A stretch of 64,000 nucleotides of DNA. Source: JAIOQJ01 sp963718635 (GTDB lineage: Bacteria > Planctomycetota > Planctomycetia > Gemmatales > Gemmataceae). The notes beneath the pieces are model-generated. The model was not told the DNA's origin. It saw nothing but the letters and a program-made list of their open reading frames with translations, and ran no database searches. This document shows, piece by piece, positions 19,101 through 27,276 of the stretch; position 1 is the stretch's first letter, and each line of letters begins with the position of its first letter. The stretch lies in the NCBI GenBank assembly GCA_963718635.1, contig OY970367.1, positions 1,426,001 through 1,490,000 of the forward strand, in the 5' to 3' direction. The position numbers and the translations under genes were made by a program.

Positions 19101-19327
19101 TGACGCCGGGCAAAAGCAGTGAGCAGGCCACCAAAGGCAAGCTCAGCAACGCCACTTCTGGAGGCAAAGACACCACCGGCGATGGCAGCCTGATCAAACT
19201 GCCGGCCCGGCAGATGGAAATGTTCCGCCAAGCTCAAAATGGCCTGCTCCCACCTGAGTTCAGCGCCATGATCGGCCAGTACATGAAGAACATCAACAAC
19301 AAAAAGCCGGCAACTGCGCCGAAGTAG
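16163..19327 (+). CDS. Giant secreted coiled-coil protein with KMGEP repeat and Met/Gly tail
   Basis: A 1054-residue protein. Residues 1-25 are a signal peptide (hydrophobic core LLFGCFALLTYCIFYVSVSA). From about 30 to 760 it is almost entirely helical and very rich in Lys, Glu and Ala, with heptad-like runs expected to form long coiled coils. Residues of about 768-817 are nine KMGE[PA] pentapeptides plus one MMGES. After a Gln/Ala-rich stretch comes a tail of MGMGMPMM-type Met/Gly repeats (about 930-975) and a normal C-terminus (LPARQMEMFRQAQNGLLPPE). Position after signal cleavage suggests periplasm or cell surface. I do not recognise a characterised family. It precedes a prenyltransferase-repeat gene 211 bp downstream. 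Confidence 0.85.
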   Translation: MAMRPLLFGCFALLTYCIFYVSVSAEEARVTATPSIAEKAIEQRKIQADTDKTARRIGALLRFLAYNQVGKASEQKMLQDTTDGLSKLSREEMTAVLAHLDAAIKAPSEASATVEERKAYDKQREVIEKLKLLLIKFDLIQSLEAAAARMDRAAATQFELKLATENTAQLIQDRRNLPRRGPAEDLSEQADGQSDIHRDVENIFNQLSKLERLAQADAKLSPDEMQRLVKADVTARGKKISEKAKLAFELLKQQNPNQATPNQEKTAIELMELARALRTPRDKLDVLKEARDRLDESIKKQEEIRKETTKPVETSKKKFAAEALKEKVRDLAAKESRAEFEAKQTTSLLKDQAKEAADAVKPAEEAIHKAVEELRQANTADLSKPLEKQEKAAEALKEARKTVDELIVKEEKKRTDPLEAVKAAKEKVEQIIKEQTKAKEDTEATKGTQNEKLPMIAKEQKEITKKTDELKNTPLPEKPEVKKALEAAIKAQEKSEKSLDAKKGLESVKNQEEALKELNTAKKALEDQEKMIEERKAEIAALEEADKKLAELAKEQGKIADKAREEEKQGKKDNAPMLAKEQADLKAPTKEVGDMIKDLAPKAAEKIKEASEKMEMAKDNFDKKDLPPAAKEGDKSKMKLEEARNEVAKELNKKKAEEAIDQQALQPNMVDPQKAAEQVANALEQNKEAQMQAMNAADKLGMQPMMMDKKNPAADLKKLQKEVADKAKELNQPEAQKAAEMAAEAIMMGDLMKAVEKQQEAIEALKPKMGEPKMGEAKMGEPKMGEAKMGEPKMGEPKMGEPKMGEPKMGEPMMGESKMGMGMGEPMPSEAKTPGELAKAQEQIKQATQALQNSMMANNAAKAALQQAQASAPMAVQPQLAEAQQKLEEAQENLNNATPAQAAEANMQAQMALEKALQTLNQVQMQQQAKAMGMEMGMGMPMMGMGMGMPMMGMGMGMGMPMMGMGMGMGMDMGPDNMDMTPGKSSEQATKGKLSNATSGGKDTTGDGSLIKLPARQMEMFRQAQNGLLPPEFSAMIGQYMKNINNKKPATAPK
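18464..18613 (+). repeat. 15-bp tandem repeat coding KMGEP/KMGEA
   Basis: Ten 15-base units in tandem encode KMGEP, KMGEA and a final MMGES. Synonymous differences (GGT/GGC, GAA/GAG, AAA/AAG) show the array is not freshly expanded, while P/A alternation in the first four units suggests early duplication of a 30-base unit. Confidence 0.9.
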
Positions 19328-19344
19328 TCGAGGGAATCTAGCAT

Positions 19345-19458
19345 ACTAACCCGAAGCGTAAGCGAGGCAATCACCGAAGCGTTAGCGTTATGAACTGAAG
19401 CGCAAACAGAACCTCGCTAACGCTTCGGGGCTTAGCCTCGCTTACGCTTCGGGTTAGT
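19345..19458. repeat. Nested inverted repeat, copy 1
   Basis: Outer arms 19345-19368 and 19435-19458 are a perfect 24-bp inverted repeat (ACTAACCCGAAGCGTAAGCG...). Inside them a second pair, built on CCGAAGCGTTAGCG and CGCTAACGCTTCGG, forms an inner palindrome. A related copy lies at 24858-24972. It lies just after the giant coiled-coil gene and could act as a 3'-end hairpin. Confidence 0.9.
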
Positions 19459-19538
19459 GTGAGTCGCTCTTTACCAATCTGCTTTCTTTGCTCTGTTCTC
19501 GGTCCACCATTTTTTCTTTGCCGCAAAATGTGTGATTC

Positions 19539-20552
19539 ATGAAATTTAGCATCACGATACTAACACTGGTCTGCACCACTTTGTCTGGTTTCGGCGCTGA
19601 TGAAAAGAAGCCGAAGATCGACGATGAAGTGAAAAAAGCAACCGCCAAAGGCTACGAATGGCTCGCTACCAAACAGAACAGCGATGGTTCCTGGGGAGAC
19701 AGCAATTTTCCTCACAATACGGCCATCACCGGTTTCGCGTTGCTGGCATTCATGTCGCAGGGGCATCTGCCCACTGAAGGAAAGTATGCCCGCGAAGTCT
19801 CCAAAGGCGTGCGCTTCCTGATGGCCTCCCAACGCGAGGACGGCTACCTGATCGGCGCTCATTCGGGAAACATGTACTGCCACGGCATGGCCACGCTGGC
19901 GCTCTCGCAAGTATGGGGAATGACCGGCGATGAAGACGTGAAGAAGTGCCTGAAAAAAGCGGTCCAGTTAATCGTCAAGTCACAGTATAAGGACGGAAGC
20001 GTCAATCATGGCGGCTGGACCTACGATCCATCGCCAGTCGGACGTCCAGCGGATATCTCGCTCACCATCATGCAAGTGATGGCTCTACGCGGCGCTAAGG
20101 ACAGCGGCATCGACGTCCCCAACGATACGATGAAGATGGCGCTCAGTTACATCAACAGCTGTTACGATGAAGCCTCGGGCGGCTATACCTATCACCCCAA
20201 AGATCATCAGCCAGGTTTCGCTCGCACGGCGGCCGGGATTTGCGTTCTTAAACTCTGCGGCGACTACGAGAAGAAGGTCGATCGTTCGGTCGAATATCTC
20301 AAAAAGACGATGGAACTAACGCATGGCCATTACTGGTACGGCCACTATTACGCCTGCCACGCCATGCATCAAGTCGGCGGCAAAGACTGGGAAGATTACT
20401 ACAAATCGATGCGCCGAAAATTCTTGGACATGCAGTCGCCGGACGGCAATTGGACCCGTCGTACCGAAGCCGCCGGCCCGACGTATCAAACCGCTATCGC
20501 GATCATCGCTCTGTCGGTGCCTGCGAACTACCTGCCGATTTTTCAAAGGTAG
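19539..20552 (+). CDS. Secreted prenyltransferase/squalene-oxidase-repeat protein
   Basis: A 337-residue exported protein with a signal peptide (ITILTLVCTTLSGFGA) and a fold of alpha/alpha-barrel repeats as in squalene-hopene cyclases and complement-like proteins. Repeat signatures are GYEWLATKQNSDGSWG (about 33), KGVRFLMASQREDGYL (about 89), VQLIVKSQYKDGSVNHGGWT (about 145), a GGYTYHPKDH segment, and FLDMQSPDGNWTRR (about 295). The catalytic DxDD motif of cyclases is not visible, so cyclase activity is unlikely. Such proteins are abundant in planctomycetes with unknown roles. The start is ATG 19539. Confidence 0.85.
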   Translation: MKFSITILTLVCTTLSGFGADEKKPKIDDEVKKATAKGYEWLATKQNSDGSWGDSNFPHNTAITGFALLAFMSQGHLPTEGKYAREVSKGVRFLMASQREDGYLIGAHSGNMYCHGMATLALSQVWGMTGDEDVKKCLKKAVQLIVKSQYKDGSVNHGGWTYDPSPVGRPADISLTIMQVMALRGAKDSGIDVPNDTMKMALSYINSCYDEASGGYTYHPKDHQPGFARTAAGICVLKLCGDYEKKVDRSVEYLKKTMELTHGHYWYGHYYACHAMHQVGGKDWEDYYKSMRRKFLDMQSPDGNWTRRTEAAGPTYQTAIAIIALSVPANYLPIFQR

Positions 20553-21092
20553 ATTGCTAGAACAGGCCTGCACAAACATCGTGGCGGCAGGCCTCCCGGC
20601 CTGCCGTTCTTCTGAACAGGGCGGGAAGCCTCGTCATCAAATACAAGTCGGGCGGTTTTTTGAATCCGAGCCTGAGAGGCTTGTTCTGTCAGCCTAGGCC
20701 GTAGTCCCTGAAAGGGACGGAGGCCTGGTTTTGCTGCAACCACGTGCGTCGGCCCTGTAAGGCAACGCCTTGAAGGATTTTTTGAACCCATTTAGCCCGC
20801 AGTGAATATACCGGGGGCGTACCTTGGAGTGGCAGACGCGCTCGCCCCCGTGTATTCACGGGGGCTAAATGGCGGGAAAGCATCTCTGATGTCTGTGCAA
20901 GGGGACCTCGCAGCTGCCCTGTTTTGTCGCAAAAAGTCCTTCACGGCGTTGCCTGTAAGGCCCGTTCAAAGGGATTGCAAACGCGCTGAACGGTCCTTTC
21001 AGGGCCGAATTCAAAAAGCTCGTTGACCCAGGCCTTTGGCTTGGGCTATAAGAATGAGCCTTTCAGGCTCAAGGCGGCCATGAGGTAAAAGT
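20553..21092. repeat. Repeat-rich intergenic region
   Basis: This 540-bp gap has no convincing gene. It contains short palindromes (GGCAGGCC...GGCCTGCC near 20585, CCTGAAAGG/CCTTTCAGG types near 20990-21075). At 20788-20872 lies an element bounded by CCATTTAGCCC and GGGCTAAATGG with internal CCCCCGTGTATTCACGGGGG. The latter belongs to the same family as the array at 42246-42426. Confidence 0.65.
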
Positions 21093-22680
21093 TTGGAGCG
21101 ACTCGATTCCATCATCGAAACCCCAAGCGGACAGCCGCTAGCTGCTCACGTTCTGCCATTGACGCTGATTCCGACCGAGTTTCCCTTGCCCTTTGCCGAA
21201 CCATTGCCGCTGCCAGCAGTAATAGAGCCGGTCCCGCTAGTGCGAATGCTGGCGGCGCCGACGGCATCGCGACGACTGGCGGAGAGTTTGATTCTTTTTG
21301 TTTCGACTATTCTGTTCTTGCGCAATGGCTATTGAGCCTTTTGGGGTGCCGACCGGCTCCATGGCGCCAACGCTAATTGGCAATCACAAGGTGGCAGCCT
21401 GTCCTCGGTGTGGCTTTGTCATTCGCGTTGGCGATGCGGGCAAATCGGCGCCTCAGCATCTGAAGGTGGCTTGTCCGAATTGCGGCGTAGGCGATATCGA
21501 CATTTGCAAGGCGCCGGATATCGCCGGCGATCGACTGTTAGTGGATAAAAATATCTTCACCCTACGACGACCACAGCGCTGGGAGCCGGCCGTTTTTCGA
21601 TGCCCATCCGATTTGACGAAACCGTACGTGAAGCGCGTCATTGGCCTGCCGGGAGAGAAAATTCTTATACAAGGCGGCGATGTCTTCATTGATGGACACC
21701 TCGCGCGGAAGTCATTAAGGCAGGCATTCGAGACCCGAGTGCCGTTGTTCGATATGAGCCATGTCCCGCCCGGCGAAGGTTGGGCCAAGCGCTGGGTGAT
21801 TGAAAGCAAGCTACCGGCTCCGGCCGGTAAGGACGAGGTGGAGTCCACCTTGAAGGTTGCCGGCAATGAACTGCATCTCTACGGCTTATGGGCGTCGCAG
21901 GTGCCGATCTGGATCGCCTACAAGCACCATCGATTTGACGACACCGTCAATACGGAGCGAGAAGAAATCATTCGCGACGCCTTTATCTACAACGGCGTCA
22001 ACGCCGAAAACAATGCCGAGCCCGTTCACGATTTTCTTGCCGAATTCGAGTTAGAAGTCGTGGGCGGCGTTGGCGCCTTTTACTGCCGGATGTCGGATGG
22101 CGCGGACTACGTTACCGCGGAGTGTCCGGTCGGCGGCGCAAAGCGCGATGCCGAACTCAAAAGCGATGGCAAGGGCGGGCTCAGTGTCATCCACGTCGGC
22201 CCGCAGAAGCCGTTGCAGGAAAAGAAGATCTACCGCATACGCATGGCCTTTGTCGATCGCCGGGCTTCATTTGCTGTAAATGGCTCTGAGCCGGCCGTGT
22301 CGGTTGATCTCGATGCCGTGCCGACTCGAGCTGATGTCGCTTCGCCGCTTGCCTTTGGCGTTCGCGGCGTGAACGTGATCGTCCGTCAATTGAAAATCGA
22401 TCGCGATATTTATTACCGATCCGACGTACGCGGAATCAACCAGAATGGGGTGAACGAAAAGCCTTACCAGCTTGGTTCAAATGAATATTTCATGCTGGGC
22501 GACAACAGCGCCAACTCGGACGACTCACGCTATTGGCCCATTCCCGGCGTCCCCGAGAAGAACTTTCTGGGCAAGCCTTTTCTACTGCATCAACCAAGCC
22601 GTATGACTCATTTGACCGTGAACGGCCGGGAGCGTTTATTCCAGTCGATCGATTGGTCGCGCATCCGTTTTCTACGTTGA
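21093..22680 (+). CDS. lepB: Signal peptidase I with zinc ribbon and large insertion, frameshifted
   Basis: A membrane-bound leader peptidase. After a cytoplasmic region and one transmembrane segment (ESLILFVSTILFLR) comes the Ser box EPFGVPTGSMAPTLIG, the Lys box PYVKRVIGLPGEKI, and box E YFMLGDNSANSDDSRYW. Directly after the Ser box a CPRCG...CPNCG pair forms a zinc ribbon. A block of about 200 residues separates the Lys box from box E. The frame breaks near 21320; two missing bases (GC) restore LFLRAMAIEPFG. The restored start is TTG 21093 with GAGG upstream. The next gene is a second, similar peptidase only 83 bp downstream. Confidence 0.85.
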
Positions 22681-22763
22681 AGTATTGCAGGTGATAACGC
22701 CGTCCGCACGCGAAATCGCTATCTCATTCCTTGGAACTTTTGAATCCCGAACGAGCGAACTTC

Positions 22764-24398
22764 ATGCTTTCATCCGCAACTGATGCCAGACCGACAATCT
22801 CAACCGAAGCCAAGCTGGAGGCCCCGCGCGATACGACGCGCGAAGTGTTCGAAACGGTTGTCTTTGTCGTCGTGCTCGTGCTGATGCTCAAGCTCTTTGT
22901 CGCAGAGGCTTTCGTCATTCCCACCGGGTCGATGGCCTCGACGCTTTGGGGCGATCAAGTGCGGTGCACCTGCCGGGAGTGCGGTTATAAATTTCCGATC
23001 AACGCGTCCGATAACGGTCGCGATGCGGTGGTCGGCTACATCTGCGAAAACTGCGGCTTCATCTGCGTCGATCGCGATGCGAGCCAGGACCTTTCCAGCG
23101 TCAAAAGCGGCGACCGGGTGTTGGTGTCGAAGTACGAATATCATCTGCGCGAGCCAAAGCGATTCGAAGTGCCCGTCTTCAAATTCCCCGTCGAGCCATT
23201 TTCGCCGGTCGAAAAAGGGGGGATGAATTACATCAAGCGGCTGGTGGGCCTAAGCGGTGAAACAGTCGCCGTCTTCAATGGCGATCTCTACACGTGCAAA
23301 GACCTGACCTATCAGAATATCCCTCAGGAACAGCGCCCGCCCCACCCCGAAGACGCCTGGCAATTCCGCTATATGTATACGAAAGACCCAGCGGCCAAAG
23401 AGCATTTCAGGGCCGGAAAATTCGAGATCGTCCGGAAGTCGCCGGATGAAATTCTGGCGGTTCGTCGTATCGTATTCGACCTCGACCATCAGCCCACCGG
23501 CCGTCAAGGAGTTCGTCGCCAACGCTGGCATTCTGAAGGCGAAGGCGGTGGTTGGCAGATGGAGCAAGCGGGCTTCAACCATTCGGGCAACGACGCCGGG
23601 TGGATGCGCTATCAGCATATCAACCCGTGGGATGACACGACGTTGTCGCCCTTCCATATCGTCGATTTCATTTCGTACAACGTCCCGCGCGATCGCAACA
23701 TGGCGCCATTCATGACCGATTGGCGGCGCCACTGGGTCTCCGATTTGATAGTCGATTGCAAAGTCGAACTGACCTCGGCAGATTCAGAATTCACCTTGGA
23801 ACTGGCAAAAGGGCGCGATCGGTTTCAAGCAGTGTTCATCAAAGGCGAATGCCAACTGAATCGAATCACTACGAGCAGCACGGGTCAGAAAACCGAGATC
23901 TTGGGCAGCCATGCGACCAAAATAGATAAGGCCGGGAAGTATGATGTCCGCTTCGCCAATGTCGATTCCCGGTTGACCGTTTGGGTCGATGGCCGACCAA
24001 TCTCGTTTTCCAAAGAACAGACCGATTACGCGCCCCCCGACCCCCGAAAAGCGTTTGAGCCTTTCGACGAGAACGATCTGCAACAACCCGCACGCATCGG
24101 CGCCAAGGGAGACGTGAAAATTTCGAAGGTAAGCTTGTGGCGCGATTTACTCTATCGCTGTGCCTGGGAGTCGAAGCCGATCGGCAACCACCGTCCCTTC
24201 GATCCGATGCCGGGCGAATTCCCGGATTGCGATGACGTCGAGACCTATTACGTTCAACCCGGGCACTATCTCATGTTCGGCGACAACATCAATTCGAGCT
24301 CGGATAGCCGCCTTTGGGGGCTCGTACCCGAGCGCTTGCTGCTGGGGCGCGCGGTTATGATCTATTGGCCGATCGGGCGCATGGGGGTCATTGAATAA
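22764..24398 (+). CDS. lepB: Signal peptidase I, second copy with zinc ribbon and large insertion
   Basis: A second leader peptidase, intact. One transmembrane helix (TVVFVVVLVLMLKLFVAEAF) precedes the Ser box VIPTGSMASTLWG. A CRECG/CENCG zinc ribbon follows. The Lys box is NYIKRLVGLSGETV and box E is YLMFGDNINSSSDSRLWG. The 300 or so residues between the last two boxes hold an insertion with WMRYQHINPWDD and a beta-rich part (LTVWVDGRPISF) suggestive of a jelly-roll module. The usual enzyme is about 250-300 residues, so this is nearly twice the size. ATG 22764 is chosen; an in-frame TTG at 22731 is an alternative. The stop overlaps the thioesterase start (TAATG). Confidence 0.88.
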   Translation: MLSSATDARPTISTEAKLEAPRDTTREVFETVVFVVVLVLMLKLFVAEAFVIPTGSMASTLWGDQVRCTCRECGYKFPINASDNGRDAVVGYICENCGFICVDRDASQDLSSVKSGDRVLVSKYEYHLREPKRFEVPVFKFPVEPFSPVEKGGMNYIKRLVGLSGETVAVFNGDLYTCKDLTYQNIPQEQRPPHPEDAWQFRYMYTKDPAAKEHFRAGKFEIVRKSPDEILAVRRIVFDLDHQPTGRQGVRRQRWHSEGEGGGWQMEQAGFNHSGNDAGWMRYQHINPWDDTTLSPFHIVDFISYNVPRDRNMAPFMTDWRRHWVSDLIVDCKVELTSADSEFTLELAKGRDRFQAVFIKGECQLNRITTSSTGQKTEILGSHATKIDKAGKYDVRFANVDSRLTVWVDGRPISFSKEQTDYAPPDPRKAFEPFDENDLQQPARIGAKGDVKISKVSLWRDLLYRCAWESKPIGNHRPFDPMPGEFPDCDDVETYYVQPGHYLMFGDNINSSSDSRLWGLVPERLLLGRAVMIYWPIGRMGVIE

Positions 24399-24826
24399 TG
24401 GAAGGCGCCTTGAGCGGCGAAATCACCGTCCGCGTCCGCTATGCCGAGACCGACCGAATGGGGCTATTGCACCATGCGAACTATCTCGTCTATTTCGAGC
24501 AGGCGCGCACCGAACTGCTGCGCGACCAGGGACTGACTTATAAGGACATGGAAGACGCCGGCTTTCTGCTGGTGCTGACCAAAGTGGAAGTGCGTTACAA
24601 ACTGCCGGCGCGTTACGACGAACTGCTCACGATTCGCACGACCGTGGTTCGCAGCACCCCCATCCGCATTGAACATAAATACGAAGTGATGCGCGAAGGA
24701 CGACTGCTCGCCGAGGGGAATACCACTCTTGCCTGCATCGACCGCGAAGGAAGAATCCAAGCCCTCCCCGAGTGGTTTTTGGAACGAAGGGTGAAACCTA
24801 CTGATGGAGAACCGCGCACGAAGTAA
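24398..24826 (+). CDS. YbgC/FadM-type acyl-CoA thioesterase
   Basis: A 142-residue hot-dog-fold thioesterase of the 4HBT family. The active-site segment YAETDRMGLLHHANYLVYFE (about 15-34) contains the conserved Asp near residue 18 and the HxNY motif. The following helix and strands (ARTELLRDQGL, LVLTKVEVRYKLPARYDEL) are typical. Its start is fused to the stop of the second signal peptidase (TAATG), so the two are translationally coupled. Family members hydrolyse short acyl-CoAs or acyl-ACP; in many proteobacteria YbgC sits with the Tol-Pal genes, which are not seen here. Confidence 0.9.
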   Translation: MEGALSGEITVRVRYAETDRMGLLHHANYLVYFEQARTELLRDQGLTYKDMEDAGFLLVLTKVEVRYKLPARYDELLTIRTTVVRSTPIRIEHKYEVMREGRLLAEGNTTLACIDREGRIQALPEWFLERRVKPTDGEPRTK

Positions 24827-24857
24827 GTGGTTCGCTTTCGGGATTTCATCTGCTCGT

Positions 24858-24972
24858 TCACACTAACCCGAAGCGTCAGCGAGGCAATCTCCGAAGCGTT
24901 AGCGATATGATCGGCGGGCTAACCTCGCTAACGCTTCGGAGTCTGCCTCGCTTACGCTTCGGGTTAGTGTGA
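24858..24972. repeat. Nested inverted repeat, copy 2
   Basis: Arms 24858-24885 and 24945-24972 pair over 28 bases with few mismatches (TCACACTAACCCGAAGCG outermost). An inner palindrome uses CCGAAGCGTTAGCG and CGCTAACGCTTCGG. It has the same architecture as 19345-19458. It lies between convergent genes (thioesterase and patatin). Confidence 0.9.
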
Positions 24973-25034
24973 AGTTGGATCTCAGTCCCGTTGTGTCAAT
25001 TGTGGTTGTGCTCTAACCTTTTCGTCAGAGTTCG

Positions 25035-26279
25035 CTAGTTCTTTGGTTGTTCGGTGCGGAAAGTGGTGCCGGTGCGTGGAAGAACCTGTTCCGATATCTC
25101 CGTGCCCGGTGGTGTGTTGCGCCAGCCTTTGCGGGTCTTGCCCATTTCGAAACCGAGTTCGTACATTCGGCGAAGTTCAACCGGGTCGAACGATAGACTG
25201 TTCGAACTCAGTTTCACTTCCTGCGGGATGGCTATCAAATGAAACTCCATGCTGCATAACATGGCCATGTTGAAGATTCGGAAAATGTCGTTGCGGCTGC
25301 CGGCATAAAGCATTGAAGAAACCGCCCCCGCTGTGACATCGATGAAGCGCCGTCGCACCGTCTCGGTGTCGGCATAGAGCTTGCCTGAAGAGATTACGTA
25401 GACGTGCGAGCCGGGCCGGGCGCAAGGCTTTCTCGGGTCAGATTTCGCCATGGACATTGGCACAAAGACAGCCGCTGAGGCGCCACCGTCTACGTGCAAC
25501 TCTTCGAATTTTTCGCCGTCCACTTCGACATCAATTAACACCGGGGGCAAGACCGCAGGCACCGATCCGGAAGCGAGAACGACTTTGCGGTAAAGATCCA
25601 CCGCGTCCGGGTTATTGCTGGAAGCGATGGCGCCCATATCCCAGATGATCAACCTACGCGTATCGAGATTGGTCGTGCCGATGTAAAGGCGTCGGCCGGC
25701 CGCGTGGGCCGCCGCAACTTCTTTCAGCAGTTCGGGAGTGATGGCCTCTTCAATCTTCCGTTTCAGCGGCGCCGACGAAGCGATTGAATCGGAACAGAGA
25801 ATGGCGAGCCAGGCACGTTGTTCGAACACATCGCTCTGGCGAACGCGTAGGTATGTCTCGCTGATGAAGTCATCATAACGTTGGCCTAGAAAGGCAAACG
25901 TCGCAATAAAGGCCCCGGTACTGATGCCCGTCACTACATCAAAAGTCGGACGATTGCCCGCCGCCGTCCAACCGGCGAGGACGCCAACATCAAAAGCGCC
26001 GTGCGATCCGCCGCCTGAAATCGCTAGGACATTGATCGGCGGCAAGGTCTCCTTGGCGGCAACCACTTGCACGTCGCTCGCTTTGGGCGTCGAAGTCTGC
26101 TTCGGCGAGGCGACGACTCTGGGATCGATCGGCGCATCGCCGTCCGCCGGTTGGCTGACGTTAATCAGGCGGGCCTCGCGCACATTCGCCGGAATCGGTG
26201 GCCGTTTCGTGATGAGGCCGCAGCCGGCTTGGCTAAGCAACGACAGCATGATCAAACAGACAAAATGGCGAGACCGCAT
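25035..26279 (-). CDS. Patatin-like phospholipase lipoprotein
   Basis: A patatin-family lipid acyl hydrolase. The N-terminus MRSRHFVCLIMLSLLSQAGC is a lipoprotein signal peptide with its Cys in a lipobox. The domain begins INVLAISGGGSHGAFDVGVL (oxyanion loop GGGSxG), followed by the nucleophile elbow VVTGISTGAF (GxSxG) and the catalytic Asp in ELHVDGGAS. The protein is therefore likely an active envelope-anchored phospholipase. Start ATG 26279 has AGGA upstream and gives the lipoprotein signal; a longer frame runs upstream through a palindromic repeat and is rejected. It is divergent from the phospholipase-D-type gene. Confidence 0.88.
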   Translation of the reverse strand: MRSRHFVCLIMLSLLSQAGCGLITKRPPIPANVREARLINVSQPADGDAPIDPRVVASPKQTSTPKASDVQVVAAKETLPPINVLAISGGGSHGAFDVGVLAGWTAAGNRPTFDVVTGISTGAFIATFAFLGQRYDDFISETYLRVRQSDVFEQRAWLAILCSDSIASSAPLKRKIEEAITPELLKEVAAAHAAGRRLYIGTTNLDTRRLIIWDMGAIASSNNPDAVDLYRKVVLASGSVPAVLPPVLIDVEVDGEKFEELHVDGGASAAVFVPMSMAKSDPRKPCARPGSHVYVISSGKLYADTETVRRRFIDVTAGAVSSMLYAGSRNDIFRIFNMAMLCSMEFHLIAIPQEVKLSSNSLSFDPVELRRMYELGFEMGKTRKGWRNTPPGTEISEQVLPRTGTTFRTEQPKN

Positions 26280-26431
26280 GACCGTCATCCTGCTCCGAAC
26301 GATCCAACGATCGAAAGCGAAACGTTTCCGCAACGGGTCAGTGAATAATCGGTAACGGAGAAAGTAGCAATGGGAAGATTTTTGGAGCGTAAAACGAGTT
26401 GCGCAAACAGAGTCTAGGAAAAAGGCAGCTT

Positions 26432-26571
26432 GCCCTTCCCAACCTCCCCCCTGGCTTTGCGGGGGGAAGGCAGGGTGGGGGGAACGGCCGCGAATGTTGC
26501 GACAGTTGTTGATGGGCGGGGCGCTCTGCCCCCACCCTGCCCTCCCCCTGCAAAGCCAGGGGGAGGGTAAG
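26432..26571. repeat. CCCTCCCCCTGGCTTTGC palindromic repeat pair
   Basis: Two inverted copies of a GC-rich element (CCTCCCCCCTGGCTTTGCGG near 26442 and CCCTCCCCCTGCAAAGCCAG near 26540) lie between the divergent patatin and phospholipase-D genes. Each is itself nearly palindromic. Other copies are at 34311-34338, 43261-43306 and 43746-43943. Confidence 0.8.
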
Positions 26572-26678
26572 AGCACGCTTGGCGTGGCTACACTCGCCGT
26601 GGGTATTGATGGGCGCGCCTCGGCTTGAGCTCAAACTCGGTTCTGTTATACTCTTCCATCGCCCTGGGAGCAGGAAGC

Positions 26679-27272
26679 ATGAGTTATCTCGAATGGATGC
26701 TGGTGGCTGTGGGCTTCACAGGCGCGTGGACGCTGGTAGTCTTCACTCGTGCCTTGAAGCGACATTTTGGGCGAGTTGCCTCGTTCACTCAGCATTTTTC
26801 GCCGAAAGGCGGTTGCACCGAAGCCATTGTTGCCGAGCTTAATCGGGCTCGCCGTGAGATTCTCGTCCAGGCTTACTCCTTTACCTGTCCGATGATTGCG
26901 ACCGCTTTGATCGCCGCACGCAAGCGCGGCGTGACCGTTCATATTCTGCTCGACCGCGCTAACGAGAAAGAGACTTATTCCGAGCTCGGCGCCTTGGAGA
27001 AACAAGGACTGGACGTTCTGATCGACGCCCATCATGCGATCGCCCACAACAAAATCATGGTTGTGGATCGCCGCGTTCTGCTCACGGGAAGCTTCAATTT
27101 CACCCGGCAAGCAGAGAATGAAAATGCGGAAAATCTGCTAGTCATCAAAGGCAATCGCACTCTCGTGCAAGCCTACGTCGATAACTTCATGGCCCATCGC
27201 GCTCATGCTCAAGCACCCGGGACAGTCATGAGCGAGCCTCTTGTTGGCGGCGAAAACCGGCGAGCGGCGTAA
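26679..27272 (+). CDS. Single-HKD phospholipase-D-like nuclease
   Basis: A 197-residue protein with an N-terminal hydrophobic segment (MLVAVGFTGAWTLVVFT) that may anchor it to the membrane or act as a signal. It also has one PLD catalytic motif, HNKIMVVDRRVLLTGSFNFT, matching HxK(x4)D(x6)GSxN. Single-motif members of the family (Nuc/BfiI-like) work as dimers and cleave phosphodiesters in DNA or lipids. Start ATG 26679 has GGGAGCAGGAA upstream. It converges with the Ser/Thr kinase gene, whose stop is 5 bases away. Confidence 0.85.
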   Translation: MSYLEWMLVAVGFTGAWTLVVFTRALKRHFGRVASFTQHFSPKGGCTEAIVAELNRARREILVQAYSFTCPMIATALIAARKRGVTVHILLDRANEKETYSELGALEKQGLDVLIDAHHAIAHNKIMVVDRRVLLTGSFNFTRQAENENAENLLVIKGNRTLVQAYVDNFMAHRAHAQAPGTVMSEPLVGGENRRAA

Positions 27273-27276
27273 ATCG

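Noticed and set aside
18671..19237. Long minus-strand reading frame rich in His under the Met/Gly region
   Set aside because: It is the antisense of the ATGGG-rich coding repeat of the giant secreted protein; low complexity and no ribosome site.
25035..26576. Longer patatin frame starting at 26576
   Set aside because: The first 99 codons run through a CCCTCCCCC palindrome and lack protein character; the lipoprotein start at 26279 is better.
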